Shown: positions 1-9,800 of the stretch, piece after piece
Position numbering within the stretch: the first letter of the stretch is position 1
Layout: every line of letters starts with the position of its first letter
From: Aphelocoma coerulescens
Taxonomy: Eukaryota > Chordata > Aves > Passeriformes > Corvidae
DNA length: 64,000 bases
Assembly: GCF_041296385.1 (NCBI RefSeq)
Contig: NW_027184085.1
Coordinates: forward strand, 54,651,109-54,715,108
Direction: 5' to 3'
Notes under the pieces: model-generated
The model's database searches: none
What the model saw: the letters and a program-made list of their open reading frames with translations, nothing else
Told to the model about the DNA's origin: nothing
Position numbers and translations under genes: made by a program

Positions 1-119
1 CAAACACAGCACGCGTGTTGCTTAAAATTTCTTATACAGTTTATATTGTTCTGACTGAAACTTTTGGCTTGAAATATCAAGGGTTGTGATCAATCCTTGT
101 TTTCAGATTCTAGTGATTT

Positions 120-120
120 C

Positions 121-166
<46 letters not shown>
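120..166. repeat. (TAG)n trinucleotide microsatellite with GGT tail
   Basis: About 12 tandem copies of TAG (AGT) followed by a few TGG copies. It is a simple repeat with no coding content. Confidence 0.95.
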
Positions 167-167
<1 letters not shown>

Positions 168-699
168 ATAATTTCTTGTAATTTCTGTTCTAGTAAAAAT
201 AACTTTATAGAGTCATACACTCATTTTCCCACCTGAACTTCTTTCTGACAAGGTATGTCAGACTACACTTAAGAATAACATCAAATCTTTGTAGTCCTTA
301 AAAGCTGAAGCCTTGGAACACCTCAGTTTAGGCTCTAACTCAAGAAAAACTCATTGTTCGAGGAGAGGCAATTTAAATCCCACATACAAGGCCAGCCAAA
401 GTTGGCTGCAGCTGTGGCAAAACAAAAAAGGAGGCCTGCTCCTCGGCCATACGTCACCTCGGGCCACCATCAACTTCTGTTTCCATCAAGGTGCCAGGCT
501 GTAAAGTGCAGTGGCGAAGAGCTCTGGCTCAGCCAGGCGGAGCCGAGGGACGGGAACGCTGAATCCTGCAGGAAACGTGAATCAGAAGTCAGTCAGACTT
601 CCACAGGAGACCGAGCCACTGTTACGCCCTGGACTTGTGGGTCCCTGAGCAGCCAGGCTGCAATGAATGAATAACTCAATGACAGTATTAGTTAAACAC
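167..699. other. Intergenic segment without a recognisable gene
   Basis: No convincing exon, repeat family or RNA gene was seen. It holds a CRE-like TACGTCA at about 450-456 and becomes more GC-rich toward the CpG island at 700. The short open frames here have no recognisable protein character. Confidence 0.5.
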
Positions 700-1330
700 A
701 GTGACAGCGGTCGCCACGGGTTTCTCCAAGAGCCATGGATGGCCTGACCCACTCCCGCCGCTGCCCGCCTCCCCCCACACGGCTCGGGAATGGGCTCTCC
801 CGCTCGCCTTTTCCCTCCCGCCCACAATGGATGGATGGACTTCCCGGGTCTCCCCGGCCTGGCGGCACTGCTCCGCTCCGGCCCGGGTCCCTGCAGTCCC
901 GCCCGCCACCCACCTGCCCGCGGGCTGGGGGCTGCAGCTCCTTCTGCCCCGCTCGCCCTTCCCGCAGCGCGGCCGCGCTGCCTCCGCCTCCTGCTCGTGA
1001 CGCGCGCACAGTGCGACAGCGCCCGCACCTCCCCTCGCTCTGTCCGCGCCCTTCCCTCCCTCTTCCCGTGCCCTCCCTCGCACTTCCCGTGCCCTCCCTT
1101 CCTACTTCCCGCGGCCCCCTCGCGCTGCCCGCGCCCGGAAGGGTCGGGCTTGTGCGTGTGGAGGCGCAGGCAGGCCGGCCGTGCGGAGTGTTGCGTTCAG
1201 CGGTAAGGCTGTGTCTGCCTGTGTCTGCTCCTGCCGTGGGCATCCGCCCGGGCGCGGGAGGAAGCGCGTGGGTTTCACGCTGGGACCACACTGTGGGTAC
1301 CCCAGGCAGCACCGCGGTTAAACAGTAAAA
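700..1330. promoter_or_regulatory. CpG-rich promoter-like island, owner unknown
   Basis: This 630-bp block is rich in CpG and in C/T runs. Three near copies of an ACTTCCCG / GTGCCCTCCCT element lie at about 1060-1115, and there is an ETS-like CCGGAAG near 1135. A good plus-strand donor, GCG|GTAAGG, sits at about 1203. The long open frames on both strands are what stop-poor GC-rich DNA gives by chance. In mammals INIP lies beside SNX30 in divergent orientation, so this may be the promoter and untranslated first exon of that neighbour, but no INIP coding sequence was found here. Orientation is undecided. Confidence 0.5.
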
Positions 1331-1355
1331 AAACTCACAAGTGGAAGGGAAGGGG

Positions 1356-1592
1356 TCACAGAATCAGGTTGGAAAAGACCTCCGAGGTCATCGAGTGCAA
1401 CCTGTGACCCAACACCACCCTCTCAACCAGACCATAGCACTGAGTGCCACGTCCAGTCATTGCTTAACACATCCAGGGACGGTGACTCCGCCACCTCCCT
1501 GGGCAGCCCGTTCCAACGTCGAATTGCTCTTTCAGGGAAGAACGTCTCCTGGAGCAGCTTGAGGTTGTGTCCTCTTGGCCTGTCCCTTTTTT
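1356..1592 (-). mobile_element. CR1 LINE 3'-end fragment, antisense
   Basis: The plus strand begins TCACAGAATCAGGTTGGAAA and continues with text typical of the reverse complement of CR1 3' ends (GACCTCCGAGGTCATC, CCTGGGCAGCCCGTTCCAA, GTCCTCTTGGCCTGTCCC). The LINE therefore reads on the minus strand and is heavily 5'-truncated. It stops where the polypyrimidine tract begins. Confidence 0.85.
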
Positions 1593-1808
1593 CCTTCTCT
1601 TCTCTTCTCTTCTCTTCTCTTCTCTTCTCTTCTCTTCTCTTCTCTTCTCTTCTCTTCTCTTCTCTTCTCTTCTCTTCTCTTCTCTTCTCTTCTCTTCTCT
1701 TCTCTTCTCTTCTCTTCTCTTCTCTTCTCTTCTCTTCTCTTCTCTTCTCTTCTCTTCTCTTCTCTTCCTTTTCTCTCTCTCTTTTCTCTCTCTCTTTTCT
1801 CTCTTTTC
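1593..1808. repeat. (TTCTC)n polypyrimidine tract, left part
   Basis: About 34 nearly perfect copies of the pentamer TCTTC run to about 1766, followed by TTTTCTCTC-type units up to the retroelement boundary at 1808. Only C and T occur on the plus strand. The tract continues at 5052 on the other side of the inserted element. Confidence 0.95.
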
Positions 1809-2251
1809 TGTAAGAAGCCAGAGGTCGGAAGCCGCGGCGGTACGGGGAGCTCGGATCCCCGGCGGGGGGAGAAGAACAGACAGCAGCCAATATGGTTGAA
1901 AACTAAACTCCGATTTATTAGCAGTCTCGAGGCACTTAAATAGTATACCAGCTTGTTAGCTTCTAAGGGGCTTACTTATCAGGATATTTTTCTATTTCTA
2001 CACAATCAGGCTACATTGGCAGTCTTCCACAATCTTGTTATGTTCAAAGGAATCTTGTCCTTGCCTCCCTTATACTCCTAGATATCACACCTGCAAGTAC
2101 GTTACTCCCTGAAATTTCTCAGGCTGGAACTGTTTTGCTTTTCACAGAGACTTTCCCACAGAAAGTGTCTCATACACACAGGCCCAAAAACCCTCCAGCT
2201 CAATAGCTTGCACAGCTCCTTTATTGATCCCAATAAATCCATTCTCCAACA
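1809..2251 (-). repeat. 3' LTR of the retroelement
   Basis: It aligns without gaps to 4609-5051 at a constant offset of 2800, with one substitution at 1999. It has the same TATA-like box (1936-1942) and polyadenylation hexamer (1914-1919). The minus strand downstream of it runs into the (TTCTC)n tract and CR1 fragment. Confidence 0.93.
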
Positions 2252-2270
2252 AATTCCCCGTTTTTCTTTT
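2252..2270 (-). other. Polypurine tract next to the 3' LTR
   Basis: On the minus strand AAAAGAAAAACGGGG followed by AATT sits directly before the LTR start. It is in the position and of the composition expected for priming of plus-strand DNA in retroelements. Confidence 0.75.
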
Positions 2271-2489
2271 GTGCAAGCAAAGCTGGAGGGATCACAGTTG
2301 TAGACTTTATATATTGTCTATTGCAAGCATCGGGAGGCAAGGTGAATACACTGCCAGTTCTACAGTAATCAAATATTATACAAATAAAACTAGTTATAAT
2401 TTCAAACTTAACAACTTTAACTATCCCTTTAAGTTGAGACCGTCTTTTTCTATAATCATATAGTTAATTGATGTAACTTACTTATCTAT

Positions 2490-2930
2490 TAGTGGAATGG
2501 GAAAAAATGATTTAAAAGACTTAAACAGTATAAACCTCTAAACCTTTCACAGCCTTGGCTGTGGCTAATAGCAGAAGATCAATAGCTACTTAACTTTATA
2601 TTATTACATGTCTAACATTAATAACACACACTTAACTTATTAAGCACTTGCAAGGCTATATTAAACTTAATGGCTATGTAGCTTTGACATCACTTAAACT
2701 CTACACAACTTAACTTAGCAGAACTTAAAATTAACTTTACTTAAACTTAACTTTGCTTAGACTTAACACGAATTAACCTTAACACTACCTAAACGTTATG
2801 CAACTTAACCTTATCACTTAAATTCTACAGAACTTTAAACTTAACAGAACTTAAAATTAAAGAACTTAACTTTAACAGAAATTAACTTTAACATCATGTA
2901 AACTTAACAGAACTTAAATGTACTCTTATT
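2490..2930. repeat. Degenerate CTTAA(A)CTTAAC repeat region inside the LTR element
   Basis: About 20 occurrences of CTTAA, spaced by 6-20 bases, many as ACTTAACTT or CAGAACTTAAA. It is AT-rich with no long ORF. It sits between the Gag-like ORF and the polypurine tract, where pol and env would be in a complete element. Confidence 0.8.
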
Positions 2931-3212
2931 TCAAGACATTACTTTTGAGTTTGGTGTTATACTCAAAAACTTTTTGCAATATACCCAAAAATTTATGCAA
3001 TTATTTCTCTTAGTTTTGTTTTTGGAAAGAGTTCCCCGACACCCAGCACCAGTCACTAGCAACCACCTAGGGCAGCTGTTATTATCGCCCCAGAGTCTCA
3101 TTATTTCTCCTGCTATGGAGAGTGGTGGATCTGGCAAGTCCTCAGCTCCTTCACTCAGCCACGTCTCAGCCTCTCTCAAGGGTCCTCAGGACAGGTCTCA
3201 CAGTCCCAGCTG
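2931..3212 (-). other. Interior of LTR element between the CTTAA repeats and the Gag-like stop
   Basis: Moderate-complexity sequence with only a short minus-strand frame (2931-3179, 82 codons). I see no similarity to pol, protease or env. Confidence 0.4.
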
Positions 3213-4205
3213 TTATGGTAGTGGCATCACGTCCCTCAGGAGCTGATGCTGACTGTGCTTTCTTGTTTCGGGGTCCTGTAGCATGGCACCACTTTGCTGG
3301 GCACCTCTCTGGTCAGTGATGTAGCGATGACTTGTCCCTGTTGTTGCAGGACATTCTGCAGTGTTGCAGTCTACGTTCGTTCCCAGAGCAGGAACTGTGA
3401 AGGGGTTAACAACTGTAAGATACTGATGTAATGCTTTTGAACACAGGACATCTGCTGTAAAGACAAACTGAAAAATGCTTAGTATAGATAAGTTAGCAAG
3501 CTTTTTGATGAGTTTTTGCATTACTTGTTGGTACTTCTCTTTCATTTGGGGCTGTTTTCGGGTCGCCCCGGCCGGCTTTGGCATTGCAGGCGACGAAACT
3601 GTAAAAGCCGCGCTGTTGCCGGCTGTCCCGCAGTCCGGCGCGGGGGGGTCACCCTCTGCCGCTTTTGGCCGGGCTGCTGCTTTCGGCCGGGCACCGGGGC
3701 TGCCGGTGTCTCTTTGGCCCGCCCGCGCCCCGCCCCCTGGGTCTGGTGTCTGTGCTTCCGCTCTCGCGGCCATTACTCTTCTGGCCGTCGGAGAGTTAAC
3801 ATCCGGCTCTGTCGGGTTTAGTAATTCTCGCAATGAGCTGACGCGCGCTGCCGTGGTTTTAATGATTTTTCTCGCGGCCAGCCCGAAGGACCGCGCTACC
3901 CCGAACTCCGCCGCGGTCTCTGGCCGCTGCTCTGTAAGTCCCGCGTCTGTTACTTTCCCGGAGCTACTAAAGCTCGTGCTGCCGCTCTCTACAGTCTCTA
4001 TGGCAACCGCGGCAACTGTCTTTCCTGTTTTTACTTCTGAGAAAGTACTAATTACTGCTCTCCAGGTGGATTTGGGAGCTCTTGTTTCTGTAGCTTTCAT
4101 TTTAAACGATCTTGGATTAACTAGTTCCTTATAAAGGTTTATCTCCTTAATTCCCTGCTTTTCTAAAAAGCGTAAAAACACATTAAAGGCTGCCTGAGTT
4201 TCCAT
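3213..4205 (-). CDS. Gag-like ORF of the LTR element (330 aa from METQ; frame open to 4274)
   Basis: The only long ORF in the element that reads in its own direction. I prefer the Met at 4203-4205 because the product then starts METQAAFNVFLRFLEKQG, which resembles the matrix N-terminus of beta-like avian endogenous retrovirus Gag. The frame also holds an upstream Met at 4274, adding 23 residues. After about residue 55 the similarity I can recognise ends. A Ser/Thr-rich stretch follows, then a Pro/Ala/Gly/Arg-rich, low-complexity region coded by CpG-rich DNA, then a Lys-rich helix. No major homology region, zinc knuckle or protease was seen, so it is a truncated or rearranged Gag, not a full one. 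It may still carry assembly or membrane-targeting signals. Function not shown. Confidence 0.6.
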   Translation of the reverse strand: METQAAFNVFLRFLEKQGIKEINLYKELVNPRSFKMKATETRAPKSTWRAVISTFSEVKTGKTVAAVAIETVESGSTSFSSSGKVTDAGLTEQRPETAAEFGVARSFGLAARKIIKTTAARVSSLRELLNPTEPDVNSPTARRVMAARAEAQTPDPGGGARAGQRDTGSPGARPKAAARPKAAEGDPPAPDCGTAGNSAAFTVSSPAMPKPAGATRKQPQMKEKYQQVMQKLIKKLANLSILSIFQFVFTADVLCSKALHQYLTVVNPFTVPALGTNVDCNTAECPATTGTSHRYITDQRGAQQSGAMLQDPETRKHSQHQLLRDVMPLP

Positions 4206-4588
4206 GACCGCGTCCACAAACCCGCGACTCAGCGCGAACCCGCGCCTCAGCGCGGAAAACAAAACCGCGGACAAACCGCGAACCGCAAACCGCGAACTAA
4301 AAACCGAAAAACCCGCGGACTACTCTGATACCACCCGCGTCTCCGCGCGCCCCAAGTATCAGGGTACTGCAGCGTCCAGGCAAGCCTTTAGCAGCCAAGC
4401 GGCGAACCACCGATGTTAAGGTGGCCCAGGCTAGAGGTTGGCCACCCCTCCACGCCCGCCGGCGCTGCCCCGGCACCGCATTAGGCTCCCGCCAGGGCAA
4501 CGGGAATAAAATACCAGTCCCAGTCCAAAGTCCCGTACTCCGCGAAGTTCGGTGTTCCGAGTTCGGTGTGCCGTGTTCGGTGTTCGGT
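4206..4588 (-). other. Leader of the LTR element, rich in short GAAC/CGCGG repeats
   Basis: The segment lies between the primer-binding site and the Gag-like start. Next to the primer site, several CCGAAC-containing copies (plus 4547-4588) echo the primer arm. Nearer the ORF, CGCGGTTTG-like copies recur (plus about 4255-4320). This is where a retroviral packaging signal is normally found, but none can be identified from sequence. Confidence 0.55.
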
Positions 4589-4606
4589 GTCCGAGTTCGG
4601 GCGCCA
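4589..4606 (-). other. Primer-binding site, tRNA-Lys type
   Basis: Two bases inside the 5' LTR the minus strand reads TGGCGCCCGAACTCGGAC. It agrees with the 18-nt site complementary to the 3' end of tRNA-Lys(UUU) at 16 of 18 positions; the two mismatches are consecutive (TC for AG). Confidence 0.85.
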
Positions 4607-4608
4607 GA

Positions 4609-5051
4609 TGTAAGAAGCCAGAGGTCGGAAGCCGCGGCGGTACGGGGAGCTCGGATCCCCGGCGGGGGGAGAAGAACAGACAGCAGCCAATATGGTTGAA
4701 AACTAAACTCCGATTTATTAGCAGTCTCGAGGCACTTAAATAGTATACCAGCTTGTTAGCTTCTAAGGGGCTTACTTATCAGGATATTTTTCTATTTCCA
4801 CACAATCAGGCTACATTGGCAGTCTTCCACAATCTTGTTATGTTCAAAGGAATCTTGTCCTTGCCTCCCTTATACTCCTAGATATCACACCTGCAAGTAC
4901 GTTACTCCCTGAAATTTCTCAGGCTGGAACTGTTTTGCTTTTCACAGAGACTTTCCCACAGAAAGTGTCTCATACACACAGGCCCAAAAACCCTCCAGCT
5001 CAATAGCTTGCACAGCTCCTTTATTGATCCCAATAAATCCATTCTCCAACA
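4609..5051 (-). repeat. 5' LTR of the retroelement
   Basis: It is 443 bp, with TG at its start (plus-strand 5050-5051) and CA at its end (4609-4610) on the minus strand. It holds a TATA-like TATTTAA (plus 4736-4742) and an AATAAA (plus 4714-4719) close downstream of it. It has one mismatch to the partner LTR. It would drive the element's transcript toward the left, away from SNX30. Confidence 0.93.
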
Positions 5052-5618
5052 CTTTTCTCTCTCTCTTTTCTCTCTTTTCTCTCTTTTCTCCCTTTTCTCC
5101 CTTTTCTCCCTTTTCTCCCTTTTCTCCCTTTTCTCCCTTTTCTCCCTTTTCTCCCTTTTCTCCCTTTTCTCTCTTTTCTCTCTTCTTCTCTCTTTTCTCT
5201 CTTTTCTCTCTTTTCTCCCTTTTCTCTCTTTTCTCCCTTTTCTCTCTTTTCTTTCTCTTTTCTCTCTTTTCTTTCTCTTTTCTTTCTTTTCTTTTTCCTT
5301 TTCTTTCATTTCTTTCAATTCTTTCTTTTTTCTTTTTCTTTCTTTTCTTTCTTTCTTTTCTTTCATTTCTTTCTTTTTCTTTCTTTTTTCTTTTCTTTTT
5401 CTTTCTTTCCTTTCTTTTCTTTCTTTTCTTTTTCTCTCTTTCTTTTCTTTCTTTTCTTTCTTTTCTTTCTTTTCTTTCTTTTCTTTCTTTTCTTTCTTTT
5501 CTTTCTTTTCTTTCTTTTCTTTCTTTTCTTTCTTTTCTTTCTTTTCTTTCTTTTCTTTCTTTTCTTTCTTTTCTTTCTTTTCTTTCTTTTCTTTCTTTTC
5601 TTTCTTTTCTTTCTTTTC
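5052..5618. repeat. Polypyrimidine 9-bp repeat tract, right part
   Basis: It continues the tract split by the LTR element. First come TTTTCTCTC units, then about nine TTTTCTCCC units, then mixed units, then about 19 units of TTTTCTTTC (about 5443-5618). Only a few A bases interrupt it. The purine strand is a long GA mirror-like repeat. Confidence 0.95.
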
Positions 5619-6843
5619 ATCACTGCCATGCAGACTGTGTTTGAACACAGCAGCAATATTTGGCATGAATTCCAGAAAGGTTTGTTCATGGAACCAGTGC
5701 ATGGTTTGCTTTTGGAATGTCAAGTAACAACTATATAGATTAGGGTATCTGATTAAGTGATCCGGTCTGACCTGGAGAATAAATCTTAGTCTTAAAGCAG
5801 CAATTTGAGACTTTTTGGTTTATGTCCTTGTGGTTAAAATACTTCAGTTTGTATCAAACTGAACTGAGTAGTGATTGAAACTGTGGCTCATAGCAGTTTT
5901 GTACATAAATCAGTTATTAAGGACCGCTATAAATAAATAAATATTTAAAAGACTGCATACAGATAGGGCAACACTGACCTCTCTGTAGCCAAAAATCAGT
6001 CACATTTTCTACTTCAGTTTTATATGCAGGGGTTTTTTAAGGCACTAAACAATTTTCATGAAATAAAGGGCCTTTTTCTTCTTTACCTGAATTTAAGGAT
6101 AAGTAGAGGAAATCAGTTACTTTTTTTTATGACTTAGTTCAAGGTGTCTATGTAAACATGCTTTTACTGCAGGATATTAAATTTTTTAATATTAAGGTTT
6201 TGATGATGTATGTAACAGGCACTTCTGAGCAAATGACACTTCCTTACAGCGAGGATGGTACTGGATCTTGTAGTCAAACCTTCAGTATGCTGCAGGGCAT
6301 TTAATTTCATCTGCTTTCTCTTTCATCAAATCCTAAAAGTCCATAGCCTCCTCACTCTTCAGGCCTTAAGTGGAAAAAGGGCTTATTAAAAACTGTTGGT
6401 TTAGTTACAATGGAATTATTTATATTGGTAAGAACACACGTAGGGTATACATGGTGCTAAATGTCACACTAATCCATTAGTTTGGACAACCAAATATATA
6501 CAGAGATATTGAAGGCAATTAACAATTTCTTAAGATCTGCTGTAGCCTGCAGATCATGAAGAAATAAATCACATTTTTGAGAGTGTACAGTATACATAAA
6601 AATACTGTCAGTAGGTATAATAATGGATTAATTGGTCTTAAAATAGTGTGCCGTAGTATTATATACATAGATTCTATGCGATAGGCAATATTTTGCTAAA
6701 CAAGTATGCTGTCTCTTCTTGCATTTATACTTTTCAAAGACTCACTAAGTGTTTGACATTTGTAAAACTGAACAAATTTGTGTCTGGAAACTTGTAATGT
6801 CCAGATGTAGAATTTAGTTCCCTGGATTGTTTGCCTGGTAACA

Positions 6844-6887
<44 letters not shown>

Positions 6888-9800
6888 TTTTTGTAAGGGG
6901 GTGTGTGTGTGCCTGTACCCAAACCAGCAGACAATCTCAGGGAGTTTTCTGTTTCCTTTAAAGCCTTGTTGATTAATATTGTGGGAAGCAAACATTGCTG
7001 CCATTCCCACTCCTATTATTGTCAACTGTTCTCTTTGCATGAACAGCTGACTGAGCACCTGCCCTCCTGATTCTGTTTTGGTATTGGTTTTTGTTTTGTT
7101 TCATTTTGTAATTTCTCATTTTGCCTTTAGAAATGTCATATGTGCTAATATTTTTCCCTTTTAAATTATTCTCCCTTGGATGATCTGCAGACCATTTTAT
7201 CTAGACACCTCGCTTGCAATCCTTAACTGCTGAAAAGCAGGGTGAGTGAAGAGCAGCACAGCATCCAAGCTAATAATTCTACCTGGTGCAATTCTCAGTG
7301 TTGTCACGCCAGGACTGAGGATGTAAGTGATTCCAAAAACCTGTAGTTTGAGGCAGACGGGCCTAGCTGCTGCTCTCCTTTTTACGCAGCTAACACTGGT
7401 AAGAAGAATTAATTAGTGGACAGTGGGTCTTCGTTGGGGGTCAAGAAAGGAAGATAGAGAAACAAGAAGCATCAGGGCAAGGAGGAAGAGTCATCAGCAA
7501 GGAAATGCAGCTGAAAAAAAGCTGGGACTCATTAATTCTTCATTTCTGTACAAGTGTGGCAAATATGGATCATAGTAGTAACTTCAAGCATCTCTACAAA
7601 AACGTGGTCATGCCTCAAGTCAAATGATCCCTTGGCTTTGGGAGGAGTTTCATATCAATATCAATTAATTTCCTCCTTGGATTGTAGAAACAGGAGGAAG
7701 TGTAACCCTTTAAAGGAATTGTGTCTAATCTCTGATGTGTCCGAATACTTTTGCCTGAAATTCCTCCTTTGTGTTCAGCAAATCAAAAATATATATAATA
7801 AAGCTCTTTATTATATATAATAAAGTGTGTCTTTCGGAAAGCCATTACAAAATCTTCAGTTTAAAAAGAGGTTGTTCTTGAACGCTGCCTCACAAATCTT
7901 GCCATGCTGTCCCTTGAGGCAATAAAATGCTGTTTTTCAGGCTAGCTGTTCTCATCATCTTGGAGTAGAGGGAGCTGTGTATCCCATTATATAAATGAAA
8001 GCTGTATTAAACTGACTGTAATTCTGATTGAATATAAACTGCAGTATTTCAGAATGACAATAGGCAGTTCTGTTCACTGTAGGCTGAGGTAGAATAGTTG
8101 GAATAACATAATGGGTTTTTTCCCCCTGTAAGTGAAAATAGTATGTGCATGATGTCTCCTTGGGTTGAACCAAGATCTTACAGAATGTTGTTTTTATTTC
8201 CATATGGCAGTGCTACTCATACATATCCATCCTAAACGCTCCCTTTCTCTATTTATTGTGTGTGTCACAAAGAAACCCCTTCAAACAAATAAAACACATT
8301 TTAAAGTCTTTAAACATTTTAGACTGATTGGGGTTTCTATATCCAATTGTGTAAGATACTGTTTCCATAGTTATAGTCTTTCTCCTTGATTGGGTTTTTG
8401 ATTTTTCATTTTATAGCCATTTAGCACAGACTTCCACTTTGTATCACAAGTGTCCTTTGTTCCCACAATCCTCTTTATGGCAGCTCCATAAAACTTGACA
8501 GCTTTGAAGGCTTTTGATGCAGCAAAAGCTCATGCATTTTATCTAACATGTGTGCATGAATGCGCAGGTGTTGTGTGCTCATGACTTGAAACTGATTCTA
8601 ATTCTGTAGAGACTGAGCACGTGCATAAGATCTAATATGATCGAGTCAAAAGCCTGCCCTCTCCAATCTCTGCAGTACAAGACATGAGGTCTAGTAGCTT
8701 ATGGAAGGAAGGACCTTTTTTTAAAAGACAATTGGATTTTTGGATTTTTTTTTACGTCTCCTAGAGTGGTCTTGTCCCATAGTAGTTTCATGTGTGCCTA
8801 TGTGCAGGCAGACACAAATGTTATCCTTACCAAGGTAGACCACAGTAGGGAAAAGATAAAGCAGTTGAGAAGAGGCTGTTTGACAGCAGGGAAGAAAACT
8901 TCTACTGCCCTTGACCTGTCAAACTAGCCAAGCCTGCCAGTGTCTCTGTGGCCTCAAGCCTACCTTATTGTTTGTACTGTCTGGAGTGTGCTATTGAGAA
9001 TCCTAGAATTTAGTCTTTAAATAGAATACTTGATGAAAAGCATTACATGTCTGGTCTAGTACATTAATAGAATGTGAACCTAGTCTCCTGATACTAACTG
9101 GAAACCCTGTTGCCATTTTATGTCTCATTATCTGGACAAGAAAATGAAGATGCATTATGAAAAGAACGTTAAGAAACAACTGAGTTCTTCTCAGGCTCAC
9201 ACTGAGCACTTAAAAACCATCTACCATTATAAAAACAGCCTGGGTGGTATTACTGGAGTAACTGTAGCACTCCAGAGCAGCAGTGCAAGATAGGTGCTAT
9301 CTTTAAATTTTTAAGTAGGTTTTCCTATGCATCATTCGTGGATCCTTCTTCTCCCTGTTTATCCTAGTAAACAGTCCTAAGAGGTAGCCTGCAGGACTTT
9401 GATTTCAGTGATACAGAGACAGAACTATTTTTTTCAGGAAAAAAACATGGGAAACCGGTGACATTTGTCTTGAATTGGTGAGATTCTTGAACCCCAACCT
9501 GACCATTTGTCTTCTTGCCCAGTTAGTATTACACACATACCTCTCTGTTTCATCCTGCTTCTGAGCTGAGATGATGTAAACATAATAAATAGTTATGACT
9601 TTGCAAGAGTGCATGCCAGTTCTTTCAAGTTAACTTGGGTTAAGATGTGGGCAATGAATAGCAATCTCTTTTCAGCCTGCCACTGATTTTGGTTTTCACT
9701 GTGTATTTTATTCTGGTTGCATGTTTCATGTACTGAATGGTTTTAGCTTGGTTGATGTTTAACAAAAAGAAAACTATCAATATATACATCAAGCAAAATA

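Larger units (their letters stand above)
1803..5057 (-). mobile_element. Young non-autonomous endogenous retroviral (LTR) element, minus strand
   Basis: A complete insertion: a 443-bp LTR at 1809-2251, a 2357-bp interior, and a 443-bp LTR at 4609-5051. The 6-bp target duplication CTTTTC lies at 1803-1808 and 5052-5057. On the minus strand the order is 5' LTR (4609-5051), primer-binding site, CpG-rich leader, Gag-like ORF (3213-4205), AT-rich CTTAA-repeat region, polypurine tract, 3' LTR. The LTRs begin TG and end CA and differ at one aligned base (1999 T, 4799 C), so insertion was recent. The interior has no pol, protease or env and no zinc-knuckle motif in the ORF, so it would need proteins from a helper element. 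The 6-bp duplication and tRNA-Lys-type primer site suggest a beta-like (ERVK) group, which is known in birds. The subfamily name is not known to me. Confidence 0.93.

Noticed and set aside
692..1312. 206-residue minus-strand and 197-residue plus-strand frames in the upstream CpG island
   Set aside because: Both are Pro/Arg/Gly-rich chance frames in GC-rich DNA; I see no match to INIP or another known protein.
1423..1890. 155-residue minus-strand frame with (KRREE)n
   Set aside because: It is the translation of the TCTTC microsatellite joined to CR1 3'-end sequence; there is no gene signal.
3475..4134. 219-residue plus-strand frame in the LTR element
   Set aside because: It lies opposite the Gag-like ORF and against the direction fixed by the primer site, polypurine tract and LTRs.
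2252..4608. A complete endogenous retrovirus
   Set aside because: The interior is only 2357 bp and holds no reverse transcriptase, integrase, protease or envelope sequence that I can recognise.
4902..5723. 273-residue Lys/Glu-rich frame and the matching Phe/Leu/Ser-rich plus-strand frames
   Set aside because: They are translations of the polypyrimidine tract in different frames and cross the LTR boundary.
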